From Novosphingobium sp. (lineage in GTDB: Bacteria; Pseudomonadota; Alphaproteobacteria; Sphingomonadales; Sphingomonadaceae): a stretch of DNA of 64,000 nucleotides. The stretch spans positions 62,001 through 126,000 of the forward strand of contig NZ_JAIXZS010000073.1 of NCBI RefSeq assembly GCF_027489515.1, read 5' to 3'. This document shows positions 49,051 through 58,120 of the stretch, piece after piece; the first letter of the stretch is position 1, and the number at the start of each line of letters is the position of its first letter. Below the pieces are notes generated by a model. The model saw nothing but the letters and a program-made list of their open reading frames with translations, was not told where the DNA came from and searched no databases. Position numbers and translations under genes: made by a program.

Positions 49051-49778
49051 ACCATGACCACCGCAGCTTTGCCGCCGCGCGCGCCTATCAGGGCGGAACG
49101 GCGGACCGTATCCGCCGCTTCCTGCCGATGGTGCGCCGCCTTGCCTGGCACGTCCACGGATCGGGCCGCGCCGGGATCGAGATCGACGATCTGGTGCAGG
49201 CCGGGCTCGTCGCCCTCACCGAATGCGCGCAGAAGCACAACGGGCCGACCGAGGACGGCTTTGCCGCCTACGCCAAGCTGCGCGTGCGCGGCGCGATGGT
49301 CGATCTGGTCCGGCGATCAAGCCCGCTATCGCGCGCGGCGAGCGACCGGCGGCGCCTGCTGGCCGGCGCGGCGCAGGCGCTGACGACAACATTGGGCCGC
49401 GTGCCCACCGAGGACGAACTGGCCGACGCGATGGGCATGACCACGGCGGCGCTCGGCGAACTGCGCGCCGCGAGCGAGCCGATGCGCTTCGAGCCCATCG
49501 ACGATACCTATTCCGACAGCGACATGGCCTTTGCCGACGACCGGCCGGACAGCTTCGAACTGCTGGCCGACGAACAGACGCGCGGCGCAGTGGTGGCGGC
49601 GATTTCCGGCCTGCCGGAGCGGCTGCAGATGGTGATCCAGCTCTATTTCGTGGAGGAGCTGAATCTCGCGGAAATCGCGGAGGTTTTATCAGTCAGCGTG
49701 CCGCGTGTGCACCAGCTGAAGGCGCAGGCGCTGGATAAGCTGAGGGCGGCGCTGGGGGATGAGTTTGATGTGCTATAG
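49047..49778 (+). CDS. fliA: Flagellar sigma factor FliA (sigma-28)
   Basis: This 243-residue sigma-70-family protein has region 2 (FLPMVRRLAWHVHGSGRAGI, EIDDLVQAGLVALTECAQKH), region 3 (LGRVPTEDELADAMGMT) and region 4 HTH (LNLAEIAEVLSVSVPRVHQL). It directs late flagellar promoters and is held by FlgM. It overlaps flhA by ATGA. Confidence 0.95.
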   Translation: MNHDHRSFAAARAYQGGTADRIRRFLPMVRRLAWHVHGSGRAGIEIDDLVQAGLVALTECAQKHNGPTEDGFAAYAKLRVRGAMVDLVRRSSPLSRAASDRRRLLAGAAQALTTTLGRVPTEDELADAMGMTTAALGELRAASEPMRFEPIDDTYSDSDMAFADDRPDSFELLADEQTRGAVVAAISGLPERLQMVIQLYFVEELNLAEIAEVLSVSVPRVHQLKAQALDKLRAALGDEFDVL

Positions 49779-50758
49779 GAAATGGTATTGCATATTTCCA
49801 GTGTAATATTCGAGATATAAGGATGAGCTAGATATTTTAATGAAGGACAATGTTGCGAAACAAAAAATTGGGCTGATTTAATTTTTTGATTCAAAAGAAA
49901 TTGGAGGTGGGGGCAGTGGTCCCTTTGGATAGGTGGCGTTTTCTACCCAAGTTTCGTCCAATGTCTGAGATAAGATTCCAGATCTAAGCATATTTTGTAT
50001 TGTGAATTTTAGAAAAACGTTCGATCCTATCCATGATGTAGATAGTTTTATGAAATCCAATTTCATTCCTATATTTGCTAGATAATATCCAATTGTCGCG
50101 TACATATCGGAGAGTTTCTCCGGCGAACTGTTGTCGCGGATATAATTTCCGAGGGACAAATACGCTTTTGTGCTAATAAGCCTTTTGTTTCCGGCTAGCC
50201 ACATTAATGAGCAGACCGATGAACAATTGTGTGCATAAACAATGGCAGTGTCAAATTTTTTGAAATATATCAATGAGCCAACTTCCATTGAAGCCTGAAC
50301 ATCTTCTTTAGATTCTGGGGTGGTGACGCCGTCAAACGTAACAATAGCGTCTTCCAGTGATGATGTAATTTGCAAAAATTTAGCATCATCCCCTTTTTTG
50401 ACCTGACCCATAATTAGTACTATCGTCCGATCTTGAATTTTTTGATCAAGCACTTCAATTTCGGCTGAAAAACATTGTGATGGTATTAAAATTGTGTAAA
50501 ATATAATAAAGAATTTTAATAAAATTTTTAAATAATAAATTGGCATTTTGTGTCTCTTTCTGCAGATATTGCCAATTTTATCCAATTTGCACTGATTTTC
50601 AAAAAACGAACCCAGGCGATGCGTCGAATCAGAGCGGATTTGCGTTGTGCAATACACCGTATCTTATGCCGCGAGATATCCTACCAATTTGTCTGTGTCG
50701 CGTGGCTTGCGAGACTCTCCCCAACGCTTTAATCGGGCGGTTAAAGGAGAACGATGCC
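49779..50758. other. AT-rich island between fliA and the SDR gene
   Basis: G+C content falls visibly to well under half here against about two-thirds around it, with long A/T runs at 49780-49880 and 50460-50550. It holds the single gene at 49878-50546 on the minus strand. The flanks show no inverted repeats, transposase or tRNA, but the composition suggests recent transfer. Confidence 0.75.
49878..50546 (-). CDS. Exported protein of unknown function, possibly ClpP/crotonase-like fold
   Basis: This 222-residue protein starts with a signal peptide (MPIYYLKILLKFFIIFYTIL, cleavage probably near FSA-E). The mature part contains ASMEVGSLIYFKKFDTAIVY and HNCSSVCSLMWLAGNKRLIS. That arrangement resembles periplasmic COG3904-type proteins (a CxSxC segment followed by a hydrophobic strand and xGxxR), which have a ClpP-like fold. 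The resemblance is by pattern only. Base and codon use differ sharply from the neighbours. The open frame extends to 50657, but the signal peptide favours 50546. Confidence 0.7.
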   Translation of the reverse strand: MPIYYLKILLKFFIIFYTILIPSQCFSAEIEVLDQKIQDRTIVLIMGQVKKGDDAKFLQITSSLEDAIVTFDGVTTPESKEDVQASMEVGSLIYFKKFDTAIVYAHNCSSVCSLMWLAGNKRLISTKAYLSLGNYIRDNSSPEKLSDMYATIGYYLANIGMKLDFIKLSTSWIGSNVFLKFTIQNMLRSGILSQTLDETWVENATYPKGPLPPPPISFESKN

Positions 50759-51544
50759 ATGAAGATCGAACAGGGTATGGCTGCCGTCGTGACCGGCGCG
50801 GCTTCGGGTCTGGGGCGGGCGACCGCTTATGCGCTCGCGGCGGCGGGCGCGAAGGTTGCCATTTTCGATGTGAACGCTGAGGCGGGCGAGGAAGTGGCCA
50901 AGGCGATTGGCGGGCTGTTCTGCCATGTCGATATCACGAGCGAGGAGTCGGTGGTCGAAGGCTTTGCCAAGGCGCGCGCCGCGCATGGGCAGGAGCGGAT
51001 CACCGTCCACTGTGCGGTGGTGCACCGCAAGGGCAAGACCGTGGGCCGCAACAAGGAAACCGGCGAGTTCACCCGCCTTTCGACCGAGGACTATGCCTTC
51101 GCCGCGAACGGCGTGCTGATCGCCAGCTACCGCGTGGCGAGCCTTTCGGCGCTGGGCATGGCCCATGCCGAGCCGCTCGAAGGCGATGGGGAGCGCGGGA
51201 CGATCATCCTGACGGGTTCGGTCGCGGCGCAGGATGCGCAGATCGGGCAGGTGGCGTATGGTTCGCTCAAGGCGGGCGTGGTCGGCCTCGTGCTGCCGAT
51301 GGCGCGCGATCTCATGGACCTTGGCATCCGCGTCAACGCGATCCTGCCGGGCATCTTCGATACGCCGCTGCTCGGCCGAGTGCCGGAGAAGGTGCGCGCA
51401 GGCCTCAATGCCTCGGTGCCGTTCCCCAAGCGGCTCGGCCTGCCGGAAGAGTTCGCCAGCCTCGCGATGGAACTGGTGCGCAACAGCTACTTCAACGCGC
51501 AGGCGATCCGCCTCGATGGCGGCATCCGCATGGCTCCGCGTTGA
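50759..51544 (+). CDS. Short-chain dehydrogenase/reductase
   Basis: This 261-residue classical SDR has the NAD-binding TGAASGLGRA at about 13-22, the acidic residue after beta-2 (VAIFDVN), a catalytic Ser in TGSVAAQ and YGSLK supplying Tyr and Lys. It resembles type II 3-hydroxyacyl-CoA dehydrogenases (HSD10-like), but the substrate is not certain. AAAGGAG precedes the ATG. Confidence 0.88.
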   Translation: MKIEQGMAAVVTGAASGLGRATAYALAAAGAKVAIFDVNAEAGEEVAKAIGGLFCHVDITSEESVVEGFAKARAAHGQERITVHCAVVHRKGKTVGRNKETGEFTRLSTEDYAFAANGVLIASYRVASLSALGMAHAEPLEGDGERGTIILTGSVAAQDAQIGQVAYGSLKAGVVGLVLPMARDLMDLGIRVNAILPGIFDTPLLGRVPEKVRAGLNASVPFPKRLGLPEEFASLAMELVRNSYFNAQAIRLDGGIRMAPR

Positions 51545-51566
51545 TGCGCTGACCGCCCCTCCACCA

Positions 51567-51660
51567 CCCCGTCGGCCCGTGCTTGATACGGGCCTTGGCT
51601 TCTTTTCCTGGCGCGGCGCTCGAAGAAAAGCCTAGCCCCGTGTCAAGCACGGGGCGACGG
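51567..51660. repeat. Long inverted repeat between convergent genes
   Basis: Left arm 51567-51592 (CCCCGTCGGCCCGTGCTTGA and on) pairs with right arm 51634-51660 (ends CACGGGGCGACGG) with a few mismatches. It looks like a sphingomonad REP-type intergenic element and may act as a two-way terminator for the SDR and lysE genes. Confidence 0.75.
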
Positions 51661-51676
51661 AAAGAGGGGGCGCAGC

Positions 51677-52285
51677 CTAACCGGCCTTGATCGCCAGAAA
51701 CGAGGCGGCGACGCCGAGCATCACCACGGCAAAACCCCGGCGCACCCACTTGGTGCGTTGGGGGTCTGCGAGCCAGGCCTGCGCGTGGCTTCCGGCGAGC
51801 ACGATGGCGAGGTGGATCAGAGTGGCGATGACCGTGCTGATGAGGGCAAGCGTGAGCGCTTCGGTGAGGCCAAGTGCGCGGCCGTTGAGAAACTCCGGCG
51901 CGACGACCACGAAGAACAGATAGGCTTTCGGGTTCAGCAGATTGAGCAGCGCGCCGGTGGCGAAGCTTTTGCCGGGGGCGGTCTGCGGCGTCTTGTGATC
52001 GGCGCCGCGCCACGCCTCGATCGCGAGCCAGACCATCATCGCCGCCCCGGCAATGCGCAGGCCGTGGAGCAGCGCGGGCATGGCGGTCAGCAAAGTGGCA
52101 AGACCCAGCGCGGCCAGCACGCCGTTGGCCAGCAGGCCCAGCGCGACGCCCGCGACGGCGGCAAGGCCGCTGCGCCGCCCTTCAGTGGCGGAAAGGCCCG
52201 CCAGCCATGCCATGTTCGGCCCCGGCGTGAGTTCGATCAGGAGAACCGCCGCGGCGAACCCGGCAAGGTCGAGGCTGCCCGCCAC
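51677..52285 (-). CDS. LysE/RhtB family exporter
   Basis: This 202-residue membrane protein has about six spans and the family N-terminal motif ELTPGPNMAWLAGLSATEGR plus LLNLLNPKAYLFFVVVAPEF. The family exports amino acids or related small molecules. The GTG start follows directly on the stop of the VIT gene, so the two are co-transcribed. Confidence 0.9.
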   Translation of the reverse strand: MAGSLDLAGFAAAVLLIELTPGPNMAWLAGLSATEGRRSGLAAVAGVALGLLANGVLAALGLATLLTAMPALLHGLRIAGAAMMVWLAIEAWRGADHKTPQTAPGKSFATGALLNLLNPKAYLFFVVVAPEFLNGRALGLTEALTLALISTVIATLIHLAIVLAGSHAQAWLADPQRTKWVRRGFAVVMLGVAASFLAIKAG

Positions 52286-52978
52286 CTAGACGGCAGTGCC
52301 CACGACCATGCCGATCCCGGCGGTGGCCGCCATCGCCAGCGCACCCCACACGACGACGCGCAGCACGGGTTTGCCCATCGCCGCGCCGCCAGCGCGCGCG
52401 CCCAGCGCGCCGAGGAGGGCAAGAAACAGGATCGAGCCCGCCGCCGTGCCGGTGACCATCAGGCCCATCGGCAGGAGCGCGGCGAGCAGCAGCGGCAGGA
52501 ACGCGCCGCCGGTGAACATCAGCGCCGATGTGATCGCGGCCAGCACGGGCTGCGCGGCGGTCGTCTCGTTGAGGTGAAGCTCATCGCGCGCATGGGCACC
52601 GAGCGCATCCTTCGCCATCATCTGCCGGGCGACTTCGGCGGCGGTGGCGGGCTCCACCCCGCGCGCTTCGTAGATCGCCGCGAGTTCGGCGTGTTCGTGG
52701 ACCGGATCGGCGGCCAGTTCGGCGCGTTCGCGGGCAAGGTCTGCGGTTTCGGTATCGGACTGGCTGGAGACCGAGACATACTCGCCCGCCGCCATCGACA
52801 TTGCGCCTGCGACGAGGCCCGCAGCGCCGGCAACGAGCAGGGCTTGCCGCTCTGCGCCGGAAGCGGCGACGCCAAGGATCAGGCTGGCGGTGGAGACGAT
52901 CCCGTCGTTCGCACCCAGCACTGCGGCGCGCAGCCAGCCGATCCGGCTGACGAGGTGGCGTTCATCGTGGGGGCGCAT
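52286..52978 (-). CDS. VIT1/CCC1-family metal transporter
   Basis: This 230-residue protein has the family core WLRAAVLGANDGIVSTASLI, then AGAMSMAAGEYVSVSSQSDT and an acidic region (AELAADPVHEHAELAAIYEA) that binds metal in VIT proteins, followed by three C-terminal spans. Members move Fe2+ or Mn2+. AGAGGAG lies well placed before the ATG at 52978. Confidence 0.9.
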   Translation of the reverse strand: MRPHDERHLVSRIGWLRAAVLGANDGIVSTASLILGVAASGAERQALLVAGAAGLVAGAMSMAAGEYVSVSSQSDTETADLARERAELAADPVHEHAELAAIYEARGVEPATAAEVARQMMAKDALGAHARDELHLNETTAAQPVLAAITSALMFTGGAFLPLLLAALLPMGLMVTGTAAGSILFLALLGALGARAGGAAMGKPVLRVVVWGALAMAATAGIGMVVGTAV

Positions 52979-53044
52979 GGTTTTTCTCCTCTTACCTGCC
53001 ATGGCCTTCATGCCACTGCCGGGACAGGAGAAAAACGATCCAGA

Positions 53045-53782
53045 TCAAGAATCGCGCGTTGCCGCCACGGATGGGCCGGTCGGCGCGGGGGCCTGGTTCT
53101 CGATGATCGGCTGGCCGACGCCGAGCCGCTTGCCATCGGTCACGATCACCTTGTCGCCGAGGGTGGCGACGCCGAACAGGCGCTTGGCGAAGCCATCGGG
53201 CACGCCGATGCAGCCGTTGGTGGCATAGCCGCGTTCGACCTTGCTGCCGTGGATCGAGACGCCGTCGTTGGTAAGGCGCAGCATCCAGGGCATCGGCGCA
53301 TCGTAGATGTTGGAGATGTGGTCGGCATCCTTCTGGCTGATCGGGAACACGCCGGTGGGGGTGGGCTTGCTGCCATAGCCCTTGAGGATGGCGGCGGCGC
53401 CGATTTCATGCCCGTCGCGGAAGACCGAGATGGTGCGCGCCTCGAGATCGACGGTGATGACGATGGGGCCAGTCTTGGCCGCGCTTTCGTCCCAGAAATA
53501 CTGGCCGAACTTGATGGGTTCATCGATCTTGAGGATCGACTTGACGACGAAGGGGCTGTTCGCGGGGCGCGGTGCGGGGGCAGTCGCCAGCTTGGGCTGG
53601 ATGGGCTTCGGCATGGGCGCAGCAACATGGGCTTCGGCTTGCGATCCGCCGAACAGGACCTGCGCCAGATCCTTGCCGACATGGAAGGCGAGCAGGCAGG
53701 CGATCGACATCGCGACGAACCCGAACGGCGCGGTGATCCAGCGGGAGCGGACGAGATCGAGGGGGGACTTGAAGCCAGACAT
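53045..53782 (-). CDS. L,D-transpeptidase (YkuD domain)
   Basis: This protein of about 245 residues has an N-terminal membrane anchor (ITAPFGFVAMSIACLLAFHV) and a C-terminal YkuD domain whose active site fits HGSKVERGYATNGCIGVP, with His and the catalytic Cys. It cross-links or modifies peptidoglycan in the periplasm. The open frame extends to 53845, but the ATG at 53782 puts the membrane segment in the usual place. Confidence 0.9.
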   Translation of the reverse strand: MSGFKSPLDLVRSRWITAPFGFVAMSIACLLAFHVGKDLAQVLFGGSQAEAHVAAPMPKPIQPKLATAPAPRPANSPFVVKSILKIDEPIKFGQYFWDESAAKTGPIVITVDLEARTISVFRDGHEIGAAAILKGYGSKPTPTGVFPISQKDADHISNIYDAPMPWMLRLTNDGVSIHGSKVERGYATNGCIGVPDGFAKRLFGVATLGDKVIVTDGKRLGVGQPIIENQAPAPTGPSVAATRDS

Positions 53783-53886
53783 GGCGTTTGCGAGCGCTCC
53801 TTTCGCTTGCAAAATAGCGTAAACGAAGGGGTTGGCGAGCGGCATTACAGCCGCGTCCCGCCAAGGGACGGGGAGGGTTCTGGTCG

Positions 53887-54699
53887 TTAACGCACGTGGT
53901 TAAGCGACGCGACTTCACGGACTTCGATCGCCAACTCGCGCAGATCGGCTTGGCCGAAGCTGGTCAGGAAGCTGGTGTCGGCCGCATCGCGCCCGACCGC
54001 GATCTGCGCAAACGAGGCGGTGTCGGCCATGCCGGTCGCATCGACCAGATGCCATCCCCCGACGCCTTCCGGATTGGCCAGCCACACTTCTGCTACCGCA
54101 TGGAAATCCTGCGGCGTCACATCGGCTCCATATCCGCTGGCAAACCGCGCCGGGATCGCGGCGGCGCGGGCGAAGCAGATCAGCGTGTGCGCATAATCGC
54201 GGCAAACCCCGCGGCGCTCGACAAAGCTGTCAATCGCCGTGGTGGAGGCATCGCTCACTCCGGGCACATAGCGATAATGTGCCGCGATCCAGTCGCGCAT
54301 GGCCGCCACTTTGGCCCCGCCCTCGAACGCGGCAAATTCCTCATCGACGAAGGGCGAGAAGCGGTTGGCCGGGCAATAGCGCGAATCCATAAGATAAGGC
54401 ACCGCCTCACCCGGCAGGCGGTGCGGTGGCAGCGCGGCGAGTGTCTCCAGCGCGACCGACCGGCCCAGCACCTCGACCTCAGCCGCATAGGTCACCGTGC
54501 AATCGCCTTCCTGATGCAACCAGATCCGCTCGCCGATCCCATCCTGCGCGGGTACACGCGTAACGTGCCCCGCCGGTGTGCCTTCGAACGCATTCGCGAG
54601 CAGCCGCTGCCCTGACGTCGCTGCAACTTCGATCTGGAGGAGGCTGTCGGTCGGCTCTTCGCAGTGCCAACGCAAACGGGTCGTAATGGAAAGGTGCAT
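53887..54699 (-). CDS. Transglutaminase-like protease-fold protein
   Basis: This protein of about 270 residues begins MHLSITTRLRWHCEEPTDSL, an N-terminal transglutaminase domain start, and has the core triad Cys (VERRGVCRDYAHTLICFARA), His (DFHAVAEVWLANPEGVGGWH) and Asp (LVDATGM). It probably acts as a cytoplasmic protease or amide hydrolase; no signal peptide is seen. A longer start at 54762 exists. Confidence 0.86.
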   Translation of the reverse strand: MHLSITTRLRWHCEEPTDSLLQIEVAATSGQRLLANAFEGTPAGHVTRVPAQDGIGERIWLHQEGDCTVTYAAEVEVLGRSVALETLAALPPHRLPGEAVPYLMDSRYCPANRFSPFVDEEFAAFEGGAKVAAMRDWIAAHYRYVPGVSDASTTAIDSFVERRGVCRDYAHTLICFARAAAIPARFASGYGADVTPQDFHAVAEVWLANPEGVGGWHLVDATGMADTASFAQIAVGRDAADTSFLTSFGQADLRELAIEVREVASLNHVR

Positions 54700-54794
54700 G
54701 GTCTGCCCGGGGCGGAGGCCGTGATGGCCCTTGCGGATCAAGGGTAGGACGGCTTTCAGCACGATGAAAGGTTCGCGTGGCTAAAGGGTTCCTG

Positions 54795-55490
54795 ATGATG
54801 CAGATTTATGCCTGGCTGGAAAGCGAAGCGCCGTGGCTGGGGCATTTGTCGCCGCTGTTTGCAGCGACCTGCGCGGCGCTTGTGCTGGTCGTCGTTGGCG
54901 GTGCGATGGCGTCGCGCGGCAGGGGGCGCGGCGGGCGGATCGGCGGCGCGCTGCGCTTTGCCGGTAACATGCTGATGCTCGCGGTGTTCGGCCTCGCGGT
55001 GATGCGTTTCGTGCGGATGGACCCCAGCTTTGATGCGGCGCTCCACAGCATCGGCGGGCCGGCGCAGACGGTTTCAGGCGGGGAGACACGGGTTCCGCTG
55101 TCCGCCGATGGGCATTACTGGATCAAGGCCAAGCTCAATGGCGTGCCGCTGCGGCTGATGGTCGATACCGGTGCGACGGTGACGGCGCTTTCGGGCGATG
55201 TGGCGGCGGCTGCGGGGGTCGAGCCCGATCCGCTGCGGCCCGATGCCACGGTCGAGACCGCGAACGGCAGCGTTGCGGCCGCGCCGGCGCGGATCGACGA
55301 GCTGCGCTTCGGTTCGGTCGTCGCACGCGATCTCGATGCGATTGTCATGCCCGGCGAAGGCGGGCCGAATGTGCTGGGGATGAATTTCCTGACGCGACTG
55401 AAGGGCTGGCGGGTGGAGGACGGGGTGCTGATCCTTACGCCGCATCGTCCGCAGGTCGAGAAGGCGAGCGCGGAACCCCGAGCCAGGTAA
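54795..55490 (+). CDS. Membrane-anchored retropepsin-like aspartic protease
   Basis: This protein of about 231 residues has two N-terminal membrane helices (LSPLFAATCAALVLVVVGGA and GNMLMLAVFGLAVMRFV) and a periplasmic retropepsin domain with the active-site LMVDTGATVTALS, then NVLGMNFLTRL. It belongs to the TIGR02281 clan AA group. AAAGGG lies six bases before the ATG at 54795; a GTG at 54777 is possible. Its 3' end overlaps the convergent DUF418 gene by 56 bases. Confidence 0.86.
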   Translation: MMQIYAWLESEAPWLGHLSPLFAATCAALVLVVVGGAMASRGRGRGGRIGGALRFAGNMLMLAVFGLAVMRFVRMDPSFDAALHSIGGPAQTVSGGETRVPLSADGHYWIKAKLNGVPLRLMVDTGATVTALSGDVAAAAGVEPDPLRPDATVETANGSVAAAPARIDELRFGSVVARDLDAIVMPGEGGPNVLGMNFLTRLKGWRVEDGVLILTPHRPQVEKASAEPRAR

Positions 55491-56682
55491 GCCGGCGCCA
55501 GAGGGCTTCGAGCGGGCCCTGCCCGAAGCGGGCGAGCCACCATTCAGGCCATGCGAGCATCAGTGCCCAGCCGGCGAGGACAACGAGCGGCAGCGCGGCC
55601 CGGGGGAGCACGTCGCCAAGGCCGAGGCCCCATCCGGCGAAGAGCGCGCACATCACCAAGGTGGTGCCGAGGTAGTTGGTGAAGGCACAGCGGCCGGCGG
55701 CGGTGAGGCGCCTGCCGGCGGCGCTATCCTGCAGGCGCGGCCAAAGCAGGAGCAGCGCTGCAAGGTATCCCAGCGTCATCGCGAGGTGCGGGATCGAAGC
55801 GAGCGAGCCCATGATTGCGAACATCGCGCCGGGCGGGAAGCCGTGCAGCGCGGCCCAGCCGATCAGCGCAGCGCTCATCGCGCCGCCCGCACTGATGCCG
55901 ATCATGGCCATGCGGCGCAGGGTGCTGTCTGCCCATTCCCCGGTGAACAGCCCCATGCGCAGCAGCGCCATGCCGAGCAGCATGAGCGGGAAGGTCTCGA
56001 AGAACGTTGCGGCGAGGTTTTCGAGCGGGAGGAACGGCGCAGTGGTCAGGCGGATGCGCACTGCGTCGAGGAAGGGGGCGTGGAGCAAGCGGGTGTCAGC
56101 GGCGATCGAGACGGCGATGCGGCCCATCATGGCGGCGTGCTCGGCGGTTTCAGCCGGTGCGCCGTGGCCGGCCAGCACGCGGCTTTCGGTGGCGATGCTG
56201 GCGAGATCTCCCACCATTTCAAGGCCGTGGCTGGCGAGGAAGAGGAAGAGTGCAGCCGCCGCCAGCGGTTCCGGCGCGAGACGGCGCAAGGCAAAGGCGA
56301 GCATGCCGCAGACCGCATAAGGCAGCAGGATATCGCCCCACCACAGCAGCACATAGTGGGCATAACCGAAGAGCATCAGCCAGAGCAGGCGGCGCACCTG
56401 CATCAGATCAGGATTGGCGCCGCGCCGCTCTGCCGCATCGGCAAACAGCATCATGCTCGCCCCGAACAGCAGCGTGAACAGGCCGCGCATCTTGCCTTCG
56501 AACAGGATGTAGGCCGCGGCGAACCACAGCGCGCCACCCGCCTCGAGGCCCGGTTCGGGACGGGGTATGGCTGGGCTGAACGTGGCGAGCAGCGGCCCCC
56601 AGAACCCGGTCACGTTGATCGCAAGGATGCCGAGCACGGCAACCCCGCGCACGAAATCGAGCGCGCCGATCCTTTCGGGCAT
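55435..56682 (-). CDS. DUF418 family multi-pass membrane protein
   Basis: This 415-residue protein has about nine membrane helices. The N-terminus ERIGALDFVRGVAVLGILAI and the region GRCAFTNYLGTTLVMCALFA are family signatures. Function is unknown; members are acyltransferase-like in topology. It is preceded by the SPOR gene at 56690 with a seven-base gap. Confidence 0.86.
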   Translation of the reverse strand: MPERIGALDFVRGVAVLGILAINVTGFWGPLLATFSPAIPRPEPGLEAGGALWFAAAYILFEGKMRGLFTLLFGASMMLFADAAERRGANPDLMQVRRLLWLMLFGYAHYVLLWWGDILLPYAVCGMLAFALRRLAPEPLAAAALFLFLASHGLEMVGDLASIATESRVLAGHGAPAETAEHAAMMGRIAVSIAADTRLLHAPFLDAVRIRLTTAPFLPLENLAATFFETFPLMLLGMALLRMGLFTGEWADSTLRRMAMIGISAGGAMSAALIGWAALHGFPPGAMFAIMGSLASIPHLAMTLGYLAALLLLWPRLQDSAAGRRLTAAGRCAFTNYLGTTLVMCALFAGWGLGLGDVLPRAALPLVVLAGWALMLAWPEWWLARFGQGPLEALWRRLTWLGVPRSPSRPADDAA

Positions 56683-56689
56683 CAGACGG

Positions 56690-57826
56690 TCAGGGTGCCA
56701 CCACGAGGCAGGCGAGCCCTCCGGCCTTGAGTGCGGCGCAAGCACGGTTCGCTCCGTCCTGCGAATAGCCGGTGGCAAGCAGCCGCGTGACGGTGCCGGG
56801 GATATCCTGCCTGGCGTGGCCGGCAACCTCGGGCCGGCTGCGGACGCGGGCCCAGAGCGCATCAGCGTTGGCCTTGACCCCGAAGGCGCCGAGCTGGATG
56901 CGGTAGGCGCCAGATGCGACCGCAGGAGCGGGTGCAGGCTTGGGAGCAGCGGGCTTCGGAGTAGCAGGCTTGGGCGTTGCGAGCTTCACCGGCACGGGCT
57001 TTGGCTGCGGCGGGGCCGGGGGTTCGGAGGTCGGCGGCGGATCGGCGGCGGCGGGTTCGGACGTCGTCGATGGCGGAAGATCGACGGTCTCGATCGCGGC
57101 GGGCGGCGGTTTCCCTTGGGCAGGAGCCGCAGGAGGAGCCGGCGGCACCGGCGCGCCTTGTCCGCCAAGATCGGCGGCGGCCAGATCGCGCCCGCGCGCA
57201 TCGGCGGCCTTCTGCTCGAGTTCGCTGGCAAGGCTTACGCCCATCTGGCGCTGCGCCAGCGGGATCGTCTGGTTCATCGTGGCGAGGCTGGCGGTCGCCT
57301 GCGGGAGGCCAGTGGCCGCCGCGCGCGTGATCAGGGCATAGGCGCGGACCCAGTCCTTCGGCGCATAGTCGCCATTGTAGGCGGCGATGCCCAGCACATA
57401 CATTGCGCGCGGCTCGCCCCGTTCGGCGGCGGACTGGAGCCAGGGCATCGCGGCCTGCTGGCGGTTGGTCTGGAACAACAGGATGCCGTAGTTGTCTGCC
57501 GCCGCGATATGGCCGAGGCGCGCGGCCTTGCCATAACTGGCTTCCGCCTTGACGAGATCCTTGGGCACGCCGCGGCCGAGCTTGTAGGCCTGCCCGAGGT
57601 TGAACAGCGCATCGGGATCGTTTTTCGCCGCAGGGCCCTGCCAGGCCTTCACCGCAGCCTCGTAATTCCCGGCCGTCCAGGCATCGACACCGGCGCGCAC
57701 GGCCGCAGCGCGGGCCGCGTCGGGTGCCGGGGGAAGCGCTTGCGGCGCATCGGGCGCGGCGGACGCGGCCGCAGCGAGGCCCGACAAGCCGAGAGCCGCC
57801 GCCGTGAGGAGGGCAAATCCGCGCAT
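56690..57826 (-). CDS. Sel1/TPR and SPOR domain secreted protein
   Basis: This 378-residue protein has a signal peptide (residues 1-23), Sel1-like repeats at about 50-180 (ALFNLGQAYKLGRGVPKDLV, EPRAMYVLGIAAYNGDYAPK), a Pro/Ala/Lys-rich linker and a C-terminal SPOR domain (SGAYRIQLGAFGVKANADAL). SPOR domains bind denuded peptidoglycan at the division site. The gap of 294 bases upstream (57827-58120) holds no gene and must carry the promoters of this and the divergent ParA operon. Confidence 0.9.
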   Translation of the reverse strand: MRGFALLTAAALGLSGLAAAASAAPDAPQALPPAPDAARAAAVRAGVDAWTAGNYEAAVKAWQGPAAKNDPDALFNLGQAYKLGRGVPKDLVKAEASYGKAARLGHIAAADNYGILLFQTNRQQAAMPWLQSAAERGEPRAMYVLGIAAYNGDYAPKDWVRAYALITRAAATGLPQATASLATMNQTIPLAQRQMGVSLASELEQKAADARGRDLAAADLGGQGAPVPPAPPAAPAQGKPPPAAIETVDLPPSTTSEPAAADPPPTSEPPAPPQPKPVPVKLATPKPATPKPAAPKPAPAPAVASGAYRIQLGAFGVKANADALWARVRSRPEVAGHARQDIPGTVTRLLATGYSQDGANRACAALKAGGLACLVVAP

Positions 57827-58120
57827 GATCGGTCTATTCTCCCCAAAAAGCCCAATGCCTGAAAAGCAGGGTTAACGATGCCGTGCTGCAGTGCAACGCG
57901 CAAGATGAACTGCACATGGTCTTCGCATCTGATCGGCTTTTCGGAGATTAGCGTAGATGGTTAATCCCGAAAAGACAGGATGCACCCGCGACTTCCCGGC
58001 ACGCCTTCCGCAAAACCACTTGCATGAAATGAGCCGATGTTAACCAAAATTTGAGGGACTTCTGCGATCCCCCGACAAGAGACCATTCAGTTTCCTTGTC
58101 TTGCCCATAGGGGGGTTACT

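Noticed and set aside
51758..53890. 710-codon plus-strand open frame over the lysE, VIT and L,D-transpeptidase genes
   Set aside because: All three opposing genes have family signatures; the frame has none.
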